Source: an uncultured bacterium (GTDB taxonomy: Bacteria > Verrucomicrobiota > Kiritimatiellia > PWTM01). From it: a stretch of 50,133 nt of DNA. A model generated the notes under the pieces. The model saw only the letters and a list, made by a program, of their open reading frames with translations, ran no database searches and had not been told where the DNA came from. Location: assembly GCA_937935255.1 (NCBI GenBank), contig CALGXT010000046.1, positions 1 to 50,133 of the forward strand, in the 5' to 3' direction. The number at the start of each line of letters is the position of its first letter. Position 1 is the first letter of the stretch. Of this stretch, positions 25,299 to 34,486 are shown in pieces. A program made the position numbers and the translations under genes.

Positions 25299-26182
25299 GG
25301 CGCCCCTCCTTCGCCGGCCGTCGGCGGCGGAGCGGAGCGGCGAATATGGAAACGGCCCTCGCGCGCCGCCCCCGGCGTGGCGCGCCAATCGCGCGCGTTC
25401 CGCTGCAACATCACGCGCACCGCGGGGGGCGTCTCGGGCGGTTCGATCCGCTCGATGAGGGCGTGGCGCGGTATCCCCGCCTCATCGAAGGCGATCCGAA
25501 CCCATGCCTCCCAGGCCGCCGCGTCCGGTCCGGCGGGATCGAGCGGCGCCTTCTCCAGGGCCGACCTGACATCATCGTCGAGCGCAAGGATGCGATCGCC
25601 GGCGGGCGCCTCCGCCAGGGTTCCGAAAACCGGCGGAAACGCCAGCGCGGGCAGGCCGACGCCGTCGCGCGGCGCCGGCCTCAACACGGCGGCTGCCGGC
25701 GACGCCGGCGGCGGGGGCGTGAAGAGGGCGGTTTCGCGGTTGGGCGCCTCCAGCGCGGGCGCGCCGGCGGGGCGGCGCGCCGTCGAGCCGCTGAAACCGG
25801 CGCGCGACGGCAGCGCGAACAAGGCCGGCGACCACATCACGCGCACATCCGCGACGGCGGGGTCCATGCCCGCCTCCGCGGGCAGCGGCAGATAGCGCAG
25901 CGCCGCGCCCGGCGCGCGAACGATCCGCGCCGCCCGCACGCCCGGCGTCAACGCGATCAGCGGCGCGTGCGCGAGGAGCAGGAGCGCGCCCGCCAGGGCC
26001 GCCGCCGCGCGCTTTTTGCGCGTCGGCTTCGGCGTCGCGCCGCGGCCGGCGGCGGCATTTTCCAAGGCTTGGAAACCCCGGGGCGCATCTTTTCCAAGGC
26101 TTGGAACCCCGCCGCTCGCGGAGGGTTTCCGTGTTCGCTCTCGCCGGCGCCTTCCGCTCATCCGCGCATCGCCTCCCGTCAC
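25295..26182 (-). CDS. TonB-like energy-transducer protein (repeat-bearing N-terminus)
   Basis: The 295-residue product has an arginine-rich N-terminus, one membrane helix (about residues 58-78), a long Pro/Ala-rich periplasmic region and a C-terminal domain with AAWEAWVRIAFDEAGIPRHALIERI that resembles degenerate TonB domains. It follows exbD with a GTGA overlap, the place where tonB or tolA would be expected. Residues about 26-42 are encoded by two TTCCAAGGCTTGGAA repeats (26059-26106), so this segment is repeat-derived or the true start is later. No later good start exists before the helix, so GTG 26182 is kept. Confidence 0.7.
   Translation of the reverse strand: MTGGDARMSGRRRRERTRKPSASGGVPSLGKDAPRGFQALENAAAGRGATPKPTRKKRAAAALAGALLLLAHAPLIALTPGVRAARIVRAPGAALRYLPLPAEAGMDPAVADVRVMWSPALFALPSRAGFSGSTARRPAGAPALEAPNRETALFTPPPPASPAAAVLRPAPRDGVGLPALAFPPVFGTLAEAPAGDRILALDDDVRSALEKAPLDPAGPDAAAWEAWVRIAFDEAGIPRHALIERIEPPETPPAVRVMLQRNARDWRATPGAAREGRFHIRRSAPPPTAGEGGAP
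26059..26106. repeat. Pair of TTCCAAGGCTTGGAA palindromes inside a reading frame
   Basis: Two copies, 26059-26075 (TTTCCAAGGCTTGGAAA) and 26092-26106, lie 33 bases apart. That spacing is a multiple of three. Related copies fill the gatA-gatB spacer. Confidence 0.85.
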
Positions 26183-26625
26183 TCCGCCGCCGGCGCGACG
26201 CGCGTCGCCAGCAAGACCTCGCGCAAGCCGGCCGCGGTGGCCATGTTATAGATTTCGACCAGCCGCCCTTGCGGCACGCCCTCGTCGGCTTCGACGATCA
26301 ACGCCGCGTCCGGATGTTCGAACCGGGCCTGGGCGAAGGCGGATTTGAGGCCCTCCAGCGTGGTTCGGCGATCGTCGAAAAAGACCATGCCTTCCTGGGT
26401 CAAGGTGACGACGGCGGCGCGGTAAGGCGCGCCTTCCGCCAGCGGCGCGGCGGGCAGCGCGATCCGTACGCCCGGTTGCACGACGAACGAGGAATTCACG
26501 AGAAACGCGAAAAAGAAGAGCAACAGGACGTTCGCGAGCGGAACGGGGTCGAGGCGGCCGGCGAGGGGGCGGTGGGCCGGCGCGAATCTCGGCGCCAACA
26601 GCGGGCGATAGTCCGCGGCGCTCAT
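26179..26625 (-). CDS. exbD: ExbD/TolR-family biopolymer transport protein
   Basis: The 148-residue protein has a short cytoplasmic N-terminus, one helix (LANVLLLFFFAFLVNSSFVV) preceded by LDPVPL, and a periplasmic ExbD-like domain ending ATAAGLREVLLATRVAP. ExbD-family proteins carry a key Asp at the helix; here the Asp sits just before it, in RLDPVPLANVLL, as expected. ATG 26625 overlaps the exbB stop (ATGA). It works with ExbB to turn proton flow into motion of a TonB-type protein. Confidence 0.88.
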   Translation of the reverse strand: MSAADYRPLLAPRFAPAHRPLAGRLDPVPLANVLLLFFFAFLVNSSFVVQPGVRIALPAAPLAEGAPYRAAVVTLTQEGMVFFDDRRTTLEGLKSAFAQARFEHPDAALIVEADEGVPQGRLVEIYNMATAAGLREVLLATRVAPAAE

Positions 26626-27245
26626 GCCGATTTCTCCTCCGCCGCGCGCCGCAGCCGCATCGGCAGCTCGACGGCGGCGAATTCCATCTCGCGGACGATG
26701 GCGGCGACGCGGCCGACGAGCACGTTGTGGAAGACATAGGCCGAGACGGCGACGGCGAGGCCGGCGGCGGTGGTCAGGAGCGCGCGCTCGAAGCCGGCGG
26801 CGAGGTCGCCCGCGTGGGCCAGGGGGGCGGCGGCGCGCAGCGCGGCCAGACTTTCCAGCAAGCCCACCACCGTGCCGAGCAATCCCAGGATCGGCGCCGC
26901 CTGCGCGACGGCGGCCAGGGCGCCGATGCCGGCTTCGAGGCGGCGCAGCTCCAGGCGGCCGGCCGTTTCCATGGCCGCGCGCATCGCCTCCGGCGGATCG
27001 TCGCGATGCAGAAGGCCGGCGCGCACGATCTGCGCGACCGGCCCCGGCGTTTCCTCGCAAAGGCTGATCGCTTCGATCAGGCGTCCGCTCTGCAGCACGT
27101 TGGAGAGGCCGCCGAGAAAATCGGCGGCGCGCACCTGGGCGCGGTGCAGGTGAAACAGCCTTTGACCGAACAGCGCGACGGCGAAAACGCCGCCCAGCAG
27201 AATCAATCCCATGATTCCGCCGCCCTGATGCAACAAGTATCCCAT
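26622..27245 (-). CDS. exbB: ExbB/TolQ/MotA-family proton channel protein
   Basis: The 207-residue inner-membrane protein has an N-terminal helix (GIMGLILLGGVFAVALFG), a cytoplasmic helical loop, and two further helices. The family block APILGLLGTVVGLLESLAAL leads the second helix and GFERALLTTAAGLAVAVSAYVFHN the third. ATG 27245 has GGAGAGGG upstream. It is 22 bases after the TPR gene and overlaps exbD. Confidence 0.92.
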   Translation of the reverse strand: MGYLLHQGGGIMGLILLGGVFAVALFGQRLFHLHRAQVRAADFLGGLSNVLQSGRLIEAISLCEETPGPVAQIVRAGLLHRDDPPEAMRAAMETAGRLELRRLEAGIGALAAVAQAAPILGLLGTVVGLLESLAALRAAAPLAHAGDLAAGFERALLTTAAGLAVAVSAYVFHNVLVGRVAAIVREMEFAAVELPMRLRRAAEEKSA

Positions 27246-27267
27246 GGCACCCTCTCCCCGCGACCGC

Positions 27268-29841
27268 TCAGAACAAACGCCAATGTTCCCGACGGATGCG
27301 CGCGATGCGTTCGGCGGCATCGGCCGCGGCCGGTCCGCCCAGCTCGACCACCCGCCGGTAGACGGCGACCGCCTCGCGCCAGGCGCCCTGCCGCTCGCGC
27401 AGCGCGGCGGCGGCGAAGGCCGCGCGGGTGAACCACAGCGGCGCGCCCTCGCGCCCCTCGGCGCGGGCCTCCAGGTGGCCGTACACGACGTTCATGTAAT
27501 GGACCAGCGCCTCGTCCGGCTTCTCGAGCCGCTCCCAACAGCGCCCCATCTTGAACTCGGACTGATATTTCCAGTCGCCGCCGGCGGCGTCGCGCGCCTC
27601 CCGATAGCACCGCAGGGCCTCGTTATAGCGGGCGGCATCGGTCGCGCCGAGCGTGAAGTGGCAGTCGCCGAGGCGGCCCCAGGCGGCGCCGGCGAGGTAG
27701 CTGTTCGGATACCGCTTGATGACATCCTCGAAGGCGAGGATCGCGGCGGCGAATTCGCCGATTTCGCTGAGCGCGTCCCCCTGGGCGAAGCGCGCCTCCG
27801 GCATCAGGGGGCTTTCGGGAAAGCGGCGCGCAAGCGCGGAGAAGTGCTCGATGGCGCGGCGCGGTTCTTTCCCCGCCGCCGCGGCGCGGCCCGCCCAGAA
27901 GAGCGCGCGATCGGCGAGCGCATGCTTCGGATGCGCCCCCGCCAGCGCCTCGAACGCCTTCTCCGCCGCCGCCCACTCGCCCAGGTTGAAGTGATACTCG
28001 CCGATCCAAAAACGCACGTCGGGCGTCCAGGCCGATTCGGGATAGCGTTCGACGAACGCCCGGCACAGTTGCAGCGCCTCCTCGCCGCGCCCCAGCACGT
28101 ACAGACAGCCGCTTTGCAGAAACAGCGCCTGTTCGCCTTCCGGACGGTCCGGATAATCGGCGGCGGCGCGACGGAAATCTTCGAGCGCCTCCGCATACTC
28201 GCCGAGGCGATACAAGGCCCGCCCCCGTCCGAGCCGTCCGCGGGCCGCGTGGGTCGGGTCGGGATAGCGCTCCATCAGCCGTTCGTAGTCGCGCGCGGCC
28301 TGCCGCCAGTCGTTGGCTTCCTCGGCGGCCAGCGCGGCGGCGAACGCGGCCGCGGGCGCCTCCGGCGCCGCCGGCCATTCGCGTTCGACGCGGGCGAAAA
28401 CCTCGCGCGCTTCGGCGCGACGGCCGAGGCGCCGCAGGCTTTCCCCCGCCTGATAGACCGCGCGCGGCAGCTCATCCGCTTCGGGGTGCGCCGCCGCGAA
28501 TTGTTCGTAGGATTGCCGCGCCCGCTCGTAGTTGCCCGCCGCGAACCAGGCGTCGCCGACTTTCAGGCGGCAGAGCCGACGGCGCGCGGCGTCCGTCCAC
28601 AGTTCCGCGGCGGCCTCGAACGCGACGGCCGCCTCCGCGCCGCGTTGGAGCCCGAGCAGCGCCCAGCCCCGGCCCTCCAGCGCCTCGGCCCGTACGGCGG
28701 CGTCGGTGAACGCCTCCAGGTGCCGGTCGTAGGCTTCGAGCGAGCGCTCATACTCGCCGCGCTCGAGCCACGCGCGCGCCAACAGCAAATGCGCGGCCCC
28801 GACCTCGGCGTCCACCGGCCCTTCGCGGATCAAATCCCGCAGCAGCGCGCCGCCCGGCTCGATCTCGCCGGCGCGAATCAGCAGCCGCGCCTGCGAGAGC
28901 CGCGCGCGCCGCGCGGCATCCGGCCGTTTCAAGAGCGCGATCGCCGCCTCCAGCGCCGCGCGCGCGCCGGCGAAATCCTCCGCCGCCTCGCGCGCGGCGG
29001 CCAACAACAGCGCGGCCTCGCCCCGCCGCTCCGCGGGGGCATTGGCGTTTTCGAACAAGGGCTGCGCCCACTGCGCCGCCGCCGCGGGCCGCCCCGCGTC
29101 GAGCTCGAGCCGCGCCCGGCGCAGCCGGGCCGCGGCGGCCTCGCGCGAATCGGGGCGGCCGTTCGCGACACGCTCCAGCAGCGCCGCCGCGCCGTCGAGA
29201 TCGCCGCGCGACGCGCGCAGTTCGGCCTCATCCAACCGATGCCGATCGGCGTCGGGATGGTCGGGGAATCGCTCCTCCAATGCCGCGAAGGCGGCCAGCG
29301 CCTCGTCGGGGCGCTCGAGTTTCAGCAGCGCCGCCGCGCGCAGCCGCAGCGCCTCCGCCTCCGCCGGCGCGGGCGGCGTCTGCGGCGCGATTTCCTCGAG
29401 CGCGGCCAGCGCCTCCGCCGGCCGTTCCGCCGCGAGCCGAACGCGCGCAAGGGTCGCCCGCAGCGCCGTGCGGTCCGGCGCGGACGCGGTTTCGCGCAGC
29501 GCCGCCGACAACGTTTGCTCCGCCTCCGCGAAGCGCCGCCGCTCGATGCGCGCGCGCGCCAGCCAGACGGCGGCCTCGGCGCGCGCGGCTTCGGACGCGG
29601 CGGCGGAGAGCGCCTCCTCGAAATAGCGCTCCGCCAACGGGAAAAGCCCATCCTCATACGCCGCGCGTCCGCGGTTCAGCGCGGAAACGCGCGCCGGCGA
29701 GGGCGATTGGGCCGGGACCGCGCGCGGCGCGGCGAGGGCGAACAGACACAACAAGCCCGCACAGCGGAGAAAACCCGCGGCGGCGACGCGGCGAAGGCCG
29801 CGCCGTTCGGCGACTCTACGAATTTCGCCGCGCCCGTTCAT
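27268..29841 (-). CDS. Large secreted TPR-repeat protein
   Basis: The 857-residue product has a signal peptide (hydrophobic GLLCLFALAAPRAVPAQ near residue 40) and then an almost continuous array of about 20 tetratricopeptide-like units, with repeated patterns such as ALEDFRRAAADYPDRPEGEQALF and AEKAFEALAGAHPKHALADRALFWAG. TPR arrays bind proteins; the spacing resembles BamD/YbgF/Tol-Pal proteins, but here it is far longer. It is encoded 6 bases after uvrA and 22 before exbB, so a role as a periplasmic scaffold of the ExbB/ExbD system is likely (inference). Confidence 0.85.
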   Translation of the reverse strand: MNGRGEIRRVAERRGLRRVAAAGFLRCAGLLCLFALAAPRAVPAQSPSPARVSALNRGRAAYEDGLFPLAERYFEEALSAAASEAARAEAAVWLARARIERRRFAEAEQTLSAALRETASAPDRTALRATLARVRLAAERPAEALAALEEIAPQTPPAPAEAEALRLRAAALLKLERPDEALAAFAALEERFPDHPDADRHRLDEAELRASRGDLDGAAALLERVANGRPDSREAAAARLRRARLELDAGRPAAAAQWAQPLFENANAPAERRGEAALLLAAAREAAEDFAGARAALEAAIALLKRPDAARRARLSQARLLIRAGEIEPGGALLRDLIREGPVDAEVGAAHLLLARAWLERGEYERSLEAYDRHLEAFTDAAVRAEALEGRGWALLGLQRGAEAAVAFEAAAELWTDAARRRLCRLKVGDAWFAAGNYERARQSYEQFAAAHPEADELPRAVYQAGESLRRLGRRAEAREVFARVEREWPAAPEAPAAAFAAALAAEEANDWRQAARDYERLMERYPDPTHAARGRLGRGRALYRLGEYAEALEDFRRAAADYPDRPEGEQALFLQSGCLYVLGRGEEALQLCRAFVERYPESAWTPDVRFWIGEYHFNLGEWAAAEKAFEALAGAHPKHALADRALFWAGRAAAAGKEPRRAIEHFSALARRFPESPLMPEARFAQGDALSEIGEFAAAILAFEDVIKRYPNSYLAGAAWGRLGDCHFTLGATDAARYNEALRCYREARDAAGGDWKYQSEFKMGRCWERLEKPDEALVHYMNVVYGHLEARAEGREGAPLWFTRAAFAAAALRERQGAWREAVAVYRRVVELGGPAAADAAERIARIRREHWRLF

Positions 29842-29847
29842 TTCAGT

Positions 29848-32697
29848 TCACCGATCGCCGCGATTCAACACCCCGCGCAGCGCCGCGCCGGTGTGCGATT
29901 CGGGGCAGGCAGCGACCGTTTCGGGCGGGCCCGCCGCCACGACGCGGCCGCCGCCCTCGCCGCCCTCCGGCCCCAGATCAATGATCCAGTCGGCGCGCTT
30001 GATCACATCCAGATTGTGCTCGATCACCAGCACGGTGTTGCCGGCGTCGCGCAGCCGCTCCAACACCTGCAACAGCCGGTGCACATCGGCAAAATGCAAC
30101 CCCGTCGTCGGCTCGTCGAGCATATAAAACGTGCGGCCGGTCGCCCGCTTGCTCAGCTCCGCGGAAAGTTTGACGCGCTGCGCCTCGCCGCCGGAGAGCG
30201 TCGTCGCCGGCTGGCCGAGCTGGAGGTAGCCGAGGCCGACCTCCGAGAGCGTCCGCAGCCGCCGCTCGATGCCCGGCACGGCGCGGAAGAATTCAAGGGC
30301 CTCGTCAATCGTCATGTCCAGCACATCGGCGATGCTGCGGCCCTGGTAATGGACTTCCAACGTCTCCTGGTTGTAGCGGCGGCCGCGGCACAGCTCGCAG
30401 GGGACATAGACGTCCGGCAGAAAATGCATCTCGATCTTGATCAGCCCGTCGCCCTTGCACTTCTCGCAACGGCCGCCCTTGACGTTGAAGCTGTAGCGCC
30501 CCGGCCCGTAGCCGCGCACGCGCGAGGCCGGCAGCCGCGCGAAGAGGTCGCGGATTTCATTGAACGCGCCGGTGTATGTGGCCGGATTGCTGCGCGGCGT
30601 GCGGCCGATGGGCGACTGGTCTATCACGACCGCTTTGTCGAGCTGCTCCAGCCCCGCGATCCGCCGGTGCGCCCCGGGCCGCTCCTTCGAGCCGTAGAAG
30701 TGGCGGAACAGCGCGCGGCGCAAAATTTCATCCACGAGCGTGCTCTTGCCGCTGCCGGAGACGCCCGTCACGCAGACGAACAGCCCCAGCGGGATGGCCA
30801 CATCGGCGTTTTTGAGGTTGTTGGCGGAGGCGCCATAGACGGTCAGCCACGCCTTCCCCGGCGCGCGGCGCGCGGCGGGCACCTCGATCGCCGTTTCGCG
30901 GTTGAGGTAGCGCGCCGTCAGCGAGCGCTCGCAGGCCGGCAGTTCCGCCGCCGGTCCCGCGAAAATCACCTCGCCCCCGTGCCGGCCCGCGCCCGGACCC
31001 AGGTCAATCACCCAGTCGGCCTCGCGGATCGTCTGCTCGTCGTGCTCGACCACCACGACGGTGTTGCCGAGGTCGCGCAGGCGGCGCAGCGTGTCGAGCA
31101 GCTTCTGATTGTCCCGCGGATGCAATCCGATGCTCGGCTCGTCGAGCACGTACAGCACACCGACCAGCCCCGCGCCAATCTGGGTCGCCAATCGGATGCG
31201 CTGCGCCTCGCCGCCGGAAAGCGTGCCGCTCTCGCGGTCGAGCGTGAGGTAGTCGAGGCCCACATCGCGCAGAAAACGCAGCCGCTGTCGGATTTCCTTC
31301 AGCAGTTCATGGACGATCTTTTCCTCGTGCGCCGTCAGCGGCAGGGCCTCGAAGAACCGATCGGCCTCGGCGACGGAAAACCGGGTCGCGTCGCAGATCG
31401 AGCGGCCCTCGATCGTGCAGGCGAGCGTCTCCGGCCGCAAGCGCGCGCCGCGGCAATCGGGGCAGCGTTGTCGGCTCATGTAGCCGCGCAGCCGCTCGCG
31501 GGTGAAGTCGCTGTCCGTCTCTTCCAGCCGTCGCCGGAGATTGGGGATGACGCCCTCGAAAGGTTTGGTGTAGCGCCGCCAGGCGCCTCCGCGCCAGAAG
31601 CCGAGCTCGATTTCCCGGTCGCCGCTGCCGTGGAGCAACACGCGGCGCTGTTCCGCCGCGAGGTCCTTCCAGGGCCGGTCCATCGGAATGCCGAACGCCT
31701 CGGCGGCGGCGCGCAGGAGGTGTTTATAGTAGATGATCAACCGCCGCCCGCCGCGCCGCCACGCCTGGATCGCGCCGTCCTCGAGCGACAGCTCCGGGTC
31801 GGGCACGATGAGCTCCTCGTCGAAGACTTCCATCGTGCCGAGGCCGTGGCAGGTGGGGCACGCGCCGTAGGGGCTGTTGAAGGAGAAATGCCGCGGCGCG
31901 AGAACCTCGAAACTCAATCCGCACGGCACGCAGGCGCTCTTCTCCGAAAAAAGCCGCTCCTCCGGTTCGCCCTCCGCCGGCTGCGACAGCGCCAACAACA
32001 CCCCATCGCCGAGCCGCAGCGCCGTCTCCACCGAATCGGCGAGCCGCGCGCGCTGCTTCTCGCCGACGACCAGGCGATCCACCACCGCCTCGATCGTGTG
32101 CTTGCGCTTCTTGTCGAGTTTCGGACGCGGCTCGATCTCGACGATCTCGCCGTCCACCCGCGCGCGGACGAAGCCCTTTTTGATCAGATCGGCGAAGACC
32201 TCCGCATGCTCGCCCTTGCGCCCGGAGATTACGGGCGCCAGCAGCGTGATCCGCGCGCCTTCCGGCAGCGCGAGCAGTCGGCCGACAATCTCCTCGGCGG
32301 TCTGCCGCGCGATGGGCCGACCGCATTTCGGACAATGGGGCTTGCCGATCGCCGCGTACAGCAGGCGCAGGTAGTCGTGGATTTCCGTCGTGGTCGCCAC
32401 GATGGAGCGCGGATTGGAGCCGGCGGTGCGCTGTTCGATGGAGATGGCGGGCGAAAGGCCCTCGATGTAATCCACCTCCGGCTTCCGCATCTGTTCGAGA
32501 AACTGGCGGGCGTAGGCGGAGAGGCTCTCGACGTATTTCCGCTGGCCCTCCGCGTAGAGCGTGTCGAACGCGAGGGAGGACTTGCCGGAACCGCTCAAGC
32601 CGGTGATGACCGTCAGCCGGTTGCGCGGGATGCGCACGGTGACGTTCTTCAGGTTGTGCTCGCGCGCGCCGGCGACGACGATCCAGCCGTCCGTCAT
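29848..32697 (-). CDS. uvrA: Excinuclease ABC subunit A
   Basis: UvrA finds bulky DNA lesions for nucleotide excision repair. The 949-residue protein has two ABC ATPase halves: Walker A GLSGSGKSS and GVSGSGKST, two LSGGEAQR signatures, and zinc modules CPKCG, CVPC/CPTCHG, CPDCRGARL and CEKCKGDG/CELCRG. ATG 32697 overlaps the stop of the isomerase gene (ATGA). It is unusual to see uvrA inside what looks like an uptake operon. Confidence 0.97.
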   Translation of the reverse strand: MTDGWIVVAGAREHNLKNVTVRIPRNRLTVITGLSGSGKSSLAFDTLYAEGQRKYVESLSAYARQFLEQMRKPEVDYIEGLSPAISIEQRTAGSNPRSIVATTTEIHDYLRLLYAAIGKPHCPKCGRPIARQTAEEIVGRLLALPEGARITLLAPVISGRKGEHAEVFADLIKKGFVRARVDGEIVEIEPRPKLDKKRKHTIEAVVDRLVVGEKQRARLADSVETALRLGDGVLLALSQPAEGEPEERLFSEKSACVPCGLSFEVLAPRHFSFNSPYGACPTCHGLGTMEVFDEELIVPDPELSLEDGAIQAWRRGGRRLIIYYKHLLRAAAEAFGIPMDRPWKDLAAEQRRVLLHGSGDREIELGFWRGGAWRRYTKPFEGVIPNLRRRLEETDSDFTRERLRGYMSRQRCPDCRGARLRPETLACTIEGRSICDATRFSVAEADRFFEALPLTAHEEKIVHELLKEIRQRLRFLRDVGLDYLTLDRESGTLSGGEAQRIRLATQIGAGLVGVLYVLDEPSIGLHPRDNQKLLDTLRRLRDLGNTVVVVEHDEQTIREADWVIDLGPGAGRHGGEVIFAGPAAELPACERSLTARYLNRETAIEVPAARRAPGKAWLTVYGASANNLKNADVAIPLGLFVCVTGVSGSGKSTLVDEILRRALFRHFYGSKERPGAHRRIAGLEQLDKAVVIDQSPIGRTPRSNPATYTGAFNEIRDLFARLPASRVRGYGPGRYSFNVKGGRCEKCKGDGLIKIEMHFLPDVYVPCELCRGRRYNQETLEVHYQGRSIADVLDMTIDEALEFFRAVPGIERRLRTLSEVGLGYLQLGQPATTLSGGEAQRVKLSAELSKRATGRTFYMLDEPTTGLHFADVHRLLQVLERLRDAGNTVLVIEHNLDVIKRADWIIDLGPEGGEGGGRVVAAGPPETVAACPESHTGAALRGVLNRGDR

Positions 32698-33578
32698 GAT
32701 GTTCGCGCTTCGGCGACGATGCGCTCGATGCGGCGCCCGTACTCCACGTAGTTCGCGCGGCGCGCGGCGGGTTCCGAGGTCACCGAGGGATCGTGGAACA
32801 CCGCGCCGAGGTGCGGCTCGATCGAAATCGCGCCGTCGTAGCCGCGGCGGAGGAGATCGGCCACGATGCGCCGCACGTCGCCCTGGCCCTCGCCGCAGAA
32901 GGTGAAGCGCATCTTTCCGTTTTCGTAAACGCCGTCCTTGATGTGCAGGTGGACGATGTGGTCGCGCACATGCTCGTAGAACTCCCAGGCGGATTGCCGC
33001 GGATAGGGCGGCGGCTTGGAGTAATCCGCGGACGAAACGGGATTGCCGGTGTCGAAGACCAGTTTCAGTCCCGGCGCGTTCTCGATCAGCCGGAGCGTGA
33101 ACGGCCAGCCCATGCCGCCGTAGTTCATGCAGTTCTCGTGGACGGGCGTCAGCCCGGCGTCGCGGAAGCGCCGGACGATCTCCCGCACCCGGCGGAAGCG
33201 CTCCTCCGCCTCCTGGTCGTCCGGCCCGCGGTCCTTGAGCACGGCGTAGCTCATGATGCGGATCAGTTTTGCGCCGAGCCGCTGCATGCGGGGGATGGCG
33301 CGTTCGACCTCGGCCAAGGTGAGATCGAAGGGATCGAGCACGCTTCGGGCCCAGTTGGCGATGGTCGAGCCGAAACAATCCACGCGCACGCCGGCGGCCT
33401 CGAGCTTCTCGGCCACGCGCTCGAAGAGGGCGTCGGGAATGTCGTGCAGATTCTGCGGCTTCGAGCCGTCCACCGAGACGTTGCGCATCTCGATATGCGA
33501 CCAGCCGAGCTCCTTCGTAACGGCGATTTGAACGTCAATATCCGCGGCGGCCTCGTCGGCGAAACCGGTGAAATGCAT
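32694..33578 (-). CDS. Sugar phosphate isomerase/epimerase (TIM barrel), copy 2
   Basis: The 294-residue product is a xylose-isomerase-like/AP-endonuclease-2 barrel, with RVDCFGSTIANWARS, RIMSYAVLKDRG, LTPVHENCMNYGG, KLVFDTGNPV, HLHIKDG and ISIEPHL carrying the likely metal-binding Glu, His and Asp residues. Members of this family isomerise sugars or inositols, but the substrate cannot be told. It is not closely similar in sequence to its neighbour. The start is 25 bases after that gene's stop. Confidence 0.85.
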   Translation of the reverse strand: MHFTGFADEAAADIDVQIAVTKELGWSHIEMRNVSVDGSKPQNLHDIPDALFERVAEKLEAAGVRVDCFGSTIANWARSVLDPFDLTLAEVERAIPRMQRLGAKLIRIMSYAVLKDRGPDDQEAEERFRRVREIVRRFRDAGLTPVHENCMNYGGMGWPFTLRLIENAPGLKLVFDTGNPVSSADYSKPPPYPRQSAWEFYEHVRDHIVHLHIKDGVYENGKMRFTFCGEGQGDVRRIVADLLRRGYDGAISIEPHLGAVFHDPSVTSEPAARRANYVEYGRRIERIVAEARTS

Positions 33579-33603
33579 AAAAAACTCCTTTCCAAAGCCT
33601 CGG

Positions 33604-34371
33604 CTAAGGATAGCCCATATTGGCGAGAAAGCGATAACTGACGGCCAGGCACTCGAAGGGATCGGCGCCGTAGCAATTATCCTGCTCGACCATGAGGTAC
33701 TCGACGCCGGCGTCCTCGGCGGCCTTGAGAATCGAGGGCCAATCGAGATTGCCCTCGCCGATCGGGGCGAATTGGGCGCCCTCCGGGGTCATGCGCATAT
33801 CCTTGACGTGCAGCACGGGCATGCGACCGGCGCACTTCCGTATCCAGGCCGCCGGGCAGCCGCCGCCGGCCTGCACCCAGTAGGTGTCGAGTTCGGCCTT
33901 CAGCCGCGACGCCGGCGCGCGGCGATACAGCTCGCCCAGCCAGACGTCCGAACCGAGGCGGACGAACTCGTGCGCGTGGTTGTGATAGCTGAAGTCAATC
34001 CCCGCCTCGGTCAGGCGGGCCGCGACCGGCTCCAGCTCCCGCAGAAAGCGGTCGAGGCCCTCGGCGTTGCGATACTCGCCCGGCAAACTCCCGATGGCGG
34101 CGTGACGGCAACCCAGTATCCGATGCTCTTCGATCACACGGTCCAACTCGTTCCGAAAGCGCGGCCAGCCCATGTGCGTGATGCCGCAGGTCAAGCCGTG
34201 ATCCCGAAGGGCCTTGGCGAGGTCTTTGGGGTCCGCCGGCCCGACGCCGGAAACCTGGACGGCCGTGTAGCCGATGTCCCGGATTTTTCGCAACGAGGCC
34301 GTGACGCCGGGCATGTCCTTGACGAACTCGCGAACGGTGAACAATTGCGCGCCGCTGACGGGCTTGGCCAT
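33604..34371 (-). CDS. Sugar phosphate isomerase/epimerase (TIM barrel), copy 1
   Basis: The 255-residue product is a TIM-barrel isomerase: AQLFTVREFVKD, ITHMGWPRF, DFSYHNHAHEF, LKAELDTYWVQAGG, VLHVKDM and YLMVEQDNC carry the usual Glu/Asp/His metal ligands. The ATG at 34371 gives the normal N-terminus; a longer frame reaches into a palindrome and is rejected. It is the first gene of the run that continues through uvrA to the zinc-ribbon gene. Confidence 0.87.
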   Translation of the reverse strand: MAKPVSGAQLFTVREFVKDMPGVTASLRKIRDIGYTAVQVSGVGPADPKDLAKALRDHGLTCGITHMGWPRFRNELDRVIEEHRILGCRHAAIGSLPGEYRNAEGLDRFLRELEPVAARLTEAGIDFSYHNHAHEFVRLGSDVWLGELYRRAPASRLKAELDTYWVQAGGGCPAAWIRKCAGRMPVLHVKDMRMTPEGAQFAPIGEGNLDWPSILKAAEDAGVEYLMVEQDNCYGADPFECLAVSYRFLANMGYP

Positions 34372-34402
34372 AAAACGAACCTTTGGGTTGGAACGATCGC
34401 CC

Positions 34403-34431
34403 AGTATGCGCCGTAAACCGGGCCGCGTCAA
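34403..34431 (-). promoter_or_regulatory. Candidate sigma-70 promoter for the isomerase-uvrA-TPR-exbBD run
   Basis: On the - strand TTGACG (34426-34431), 17-base spacer, CATACT (34403-34408), about 32 bases before ATG 34371. It is the only good promoter seen before an eight-gene run with gaps of 25 bases or less. Confidence 0.55.
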
Positions 34432-34486
34432 TCGCGGGGCGCGCGGCGAAATCCCCGCTCTTTCCCGGCATTTCGGAGGTTTCGCC

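Noticed and set aside
27244-32751. An 1835-codon open frame on + across the TPR and uvrA genes
   Set aside because: It is antisense to two well-identified genes; very high G+C removes stops from shadow frames. Its Arg/Gln/His-rich product shows no domain.
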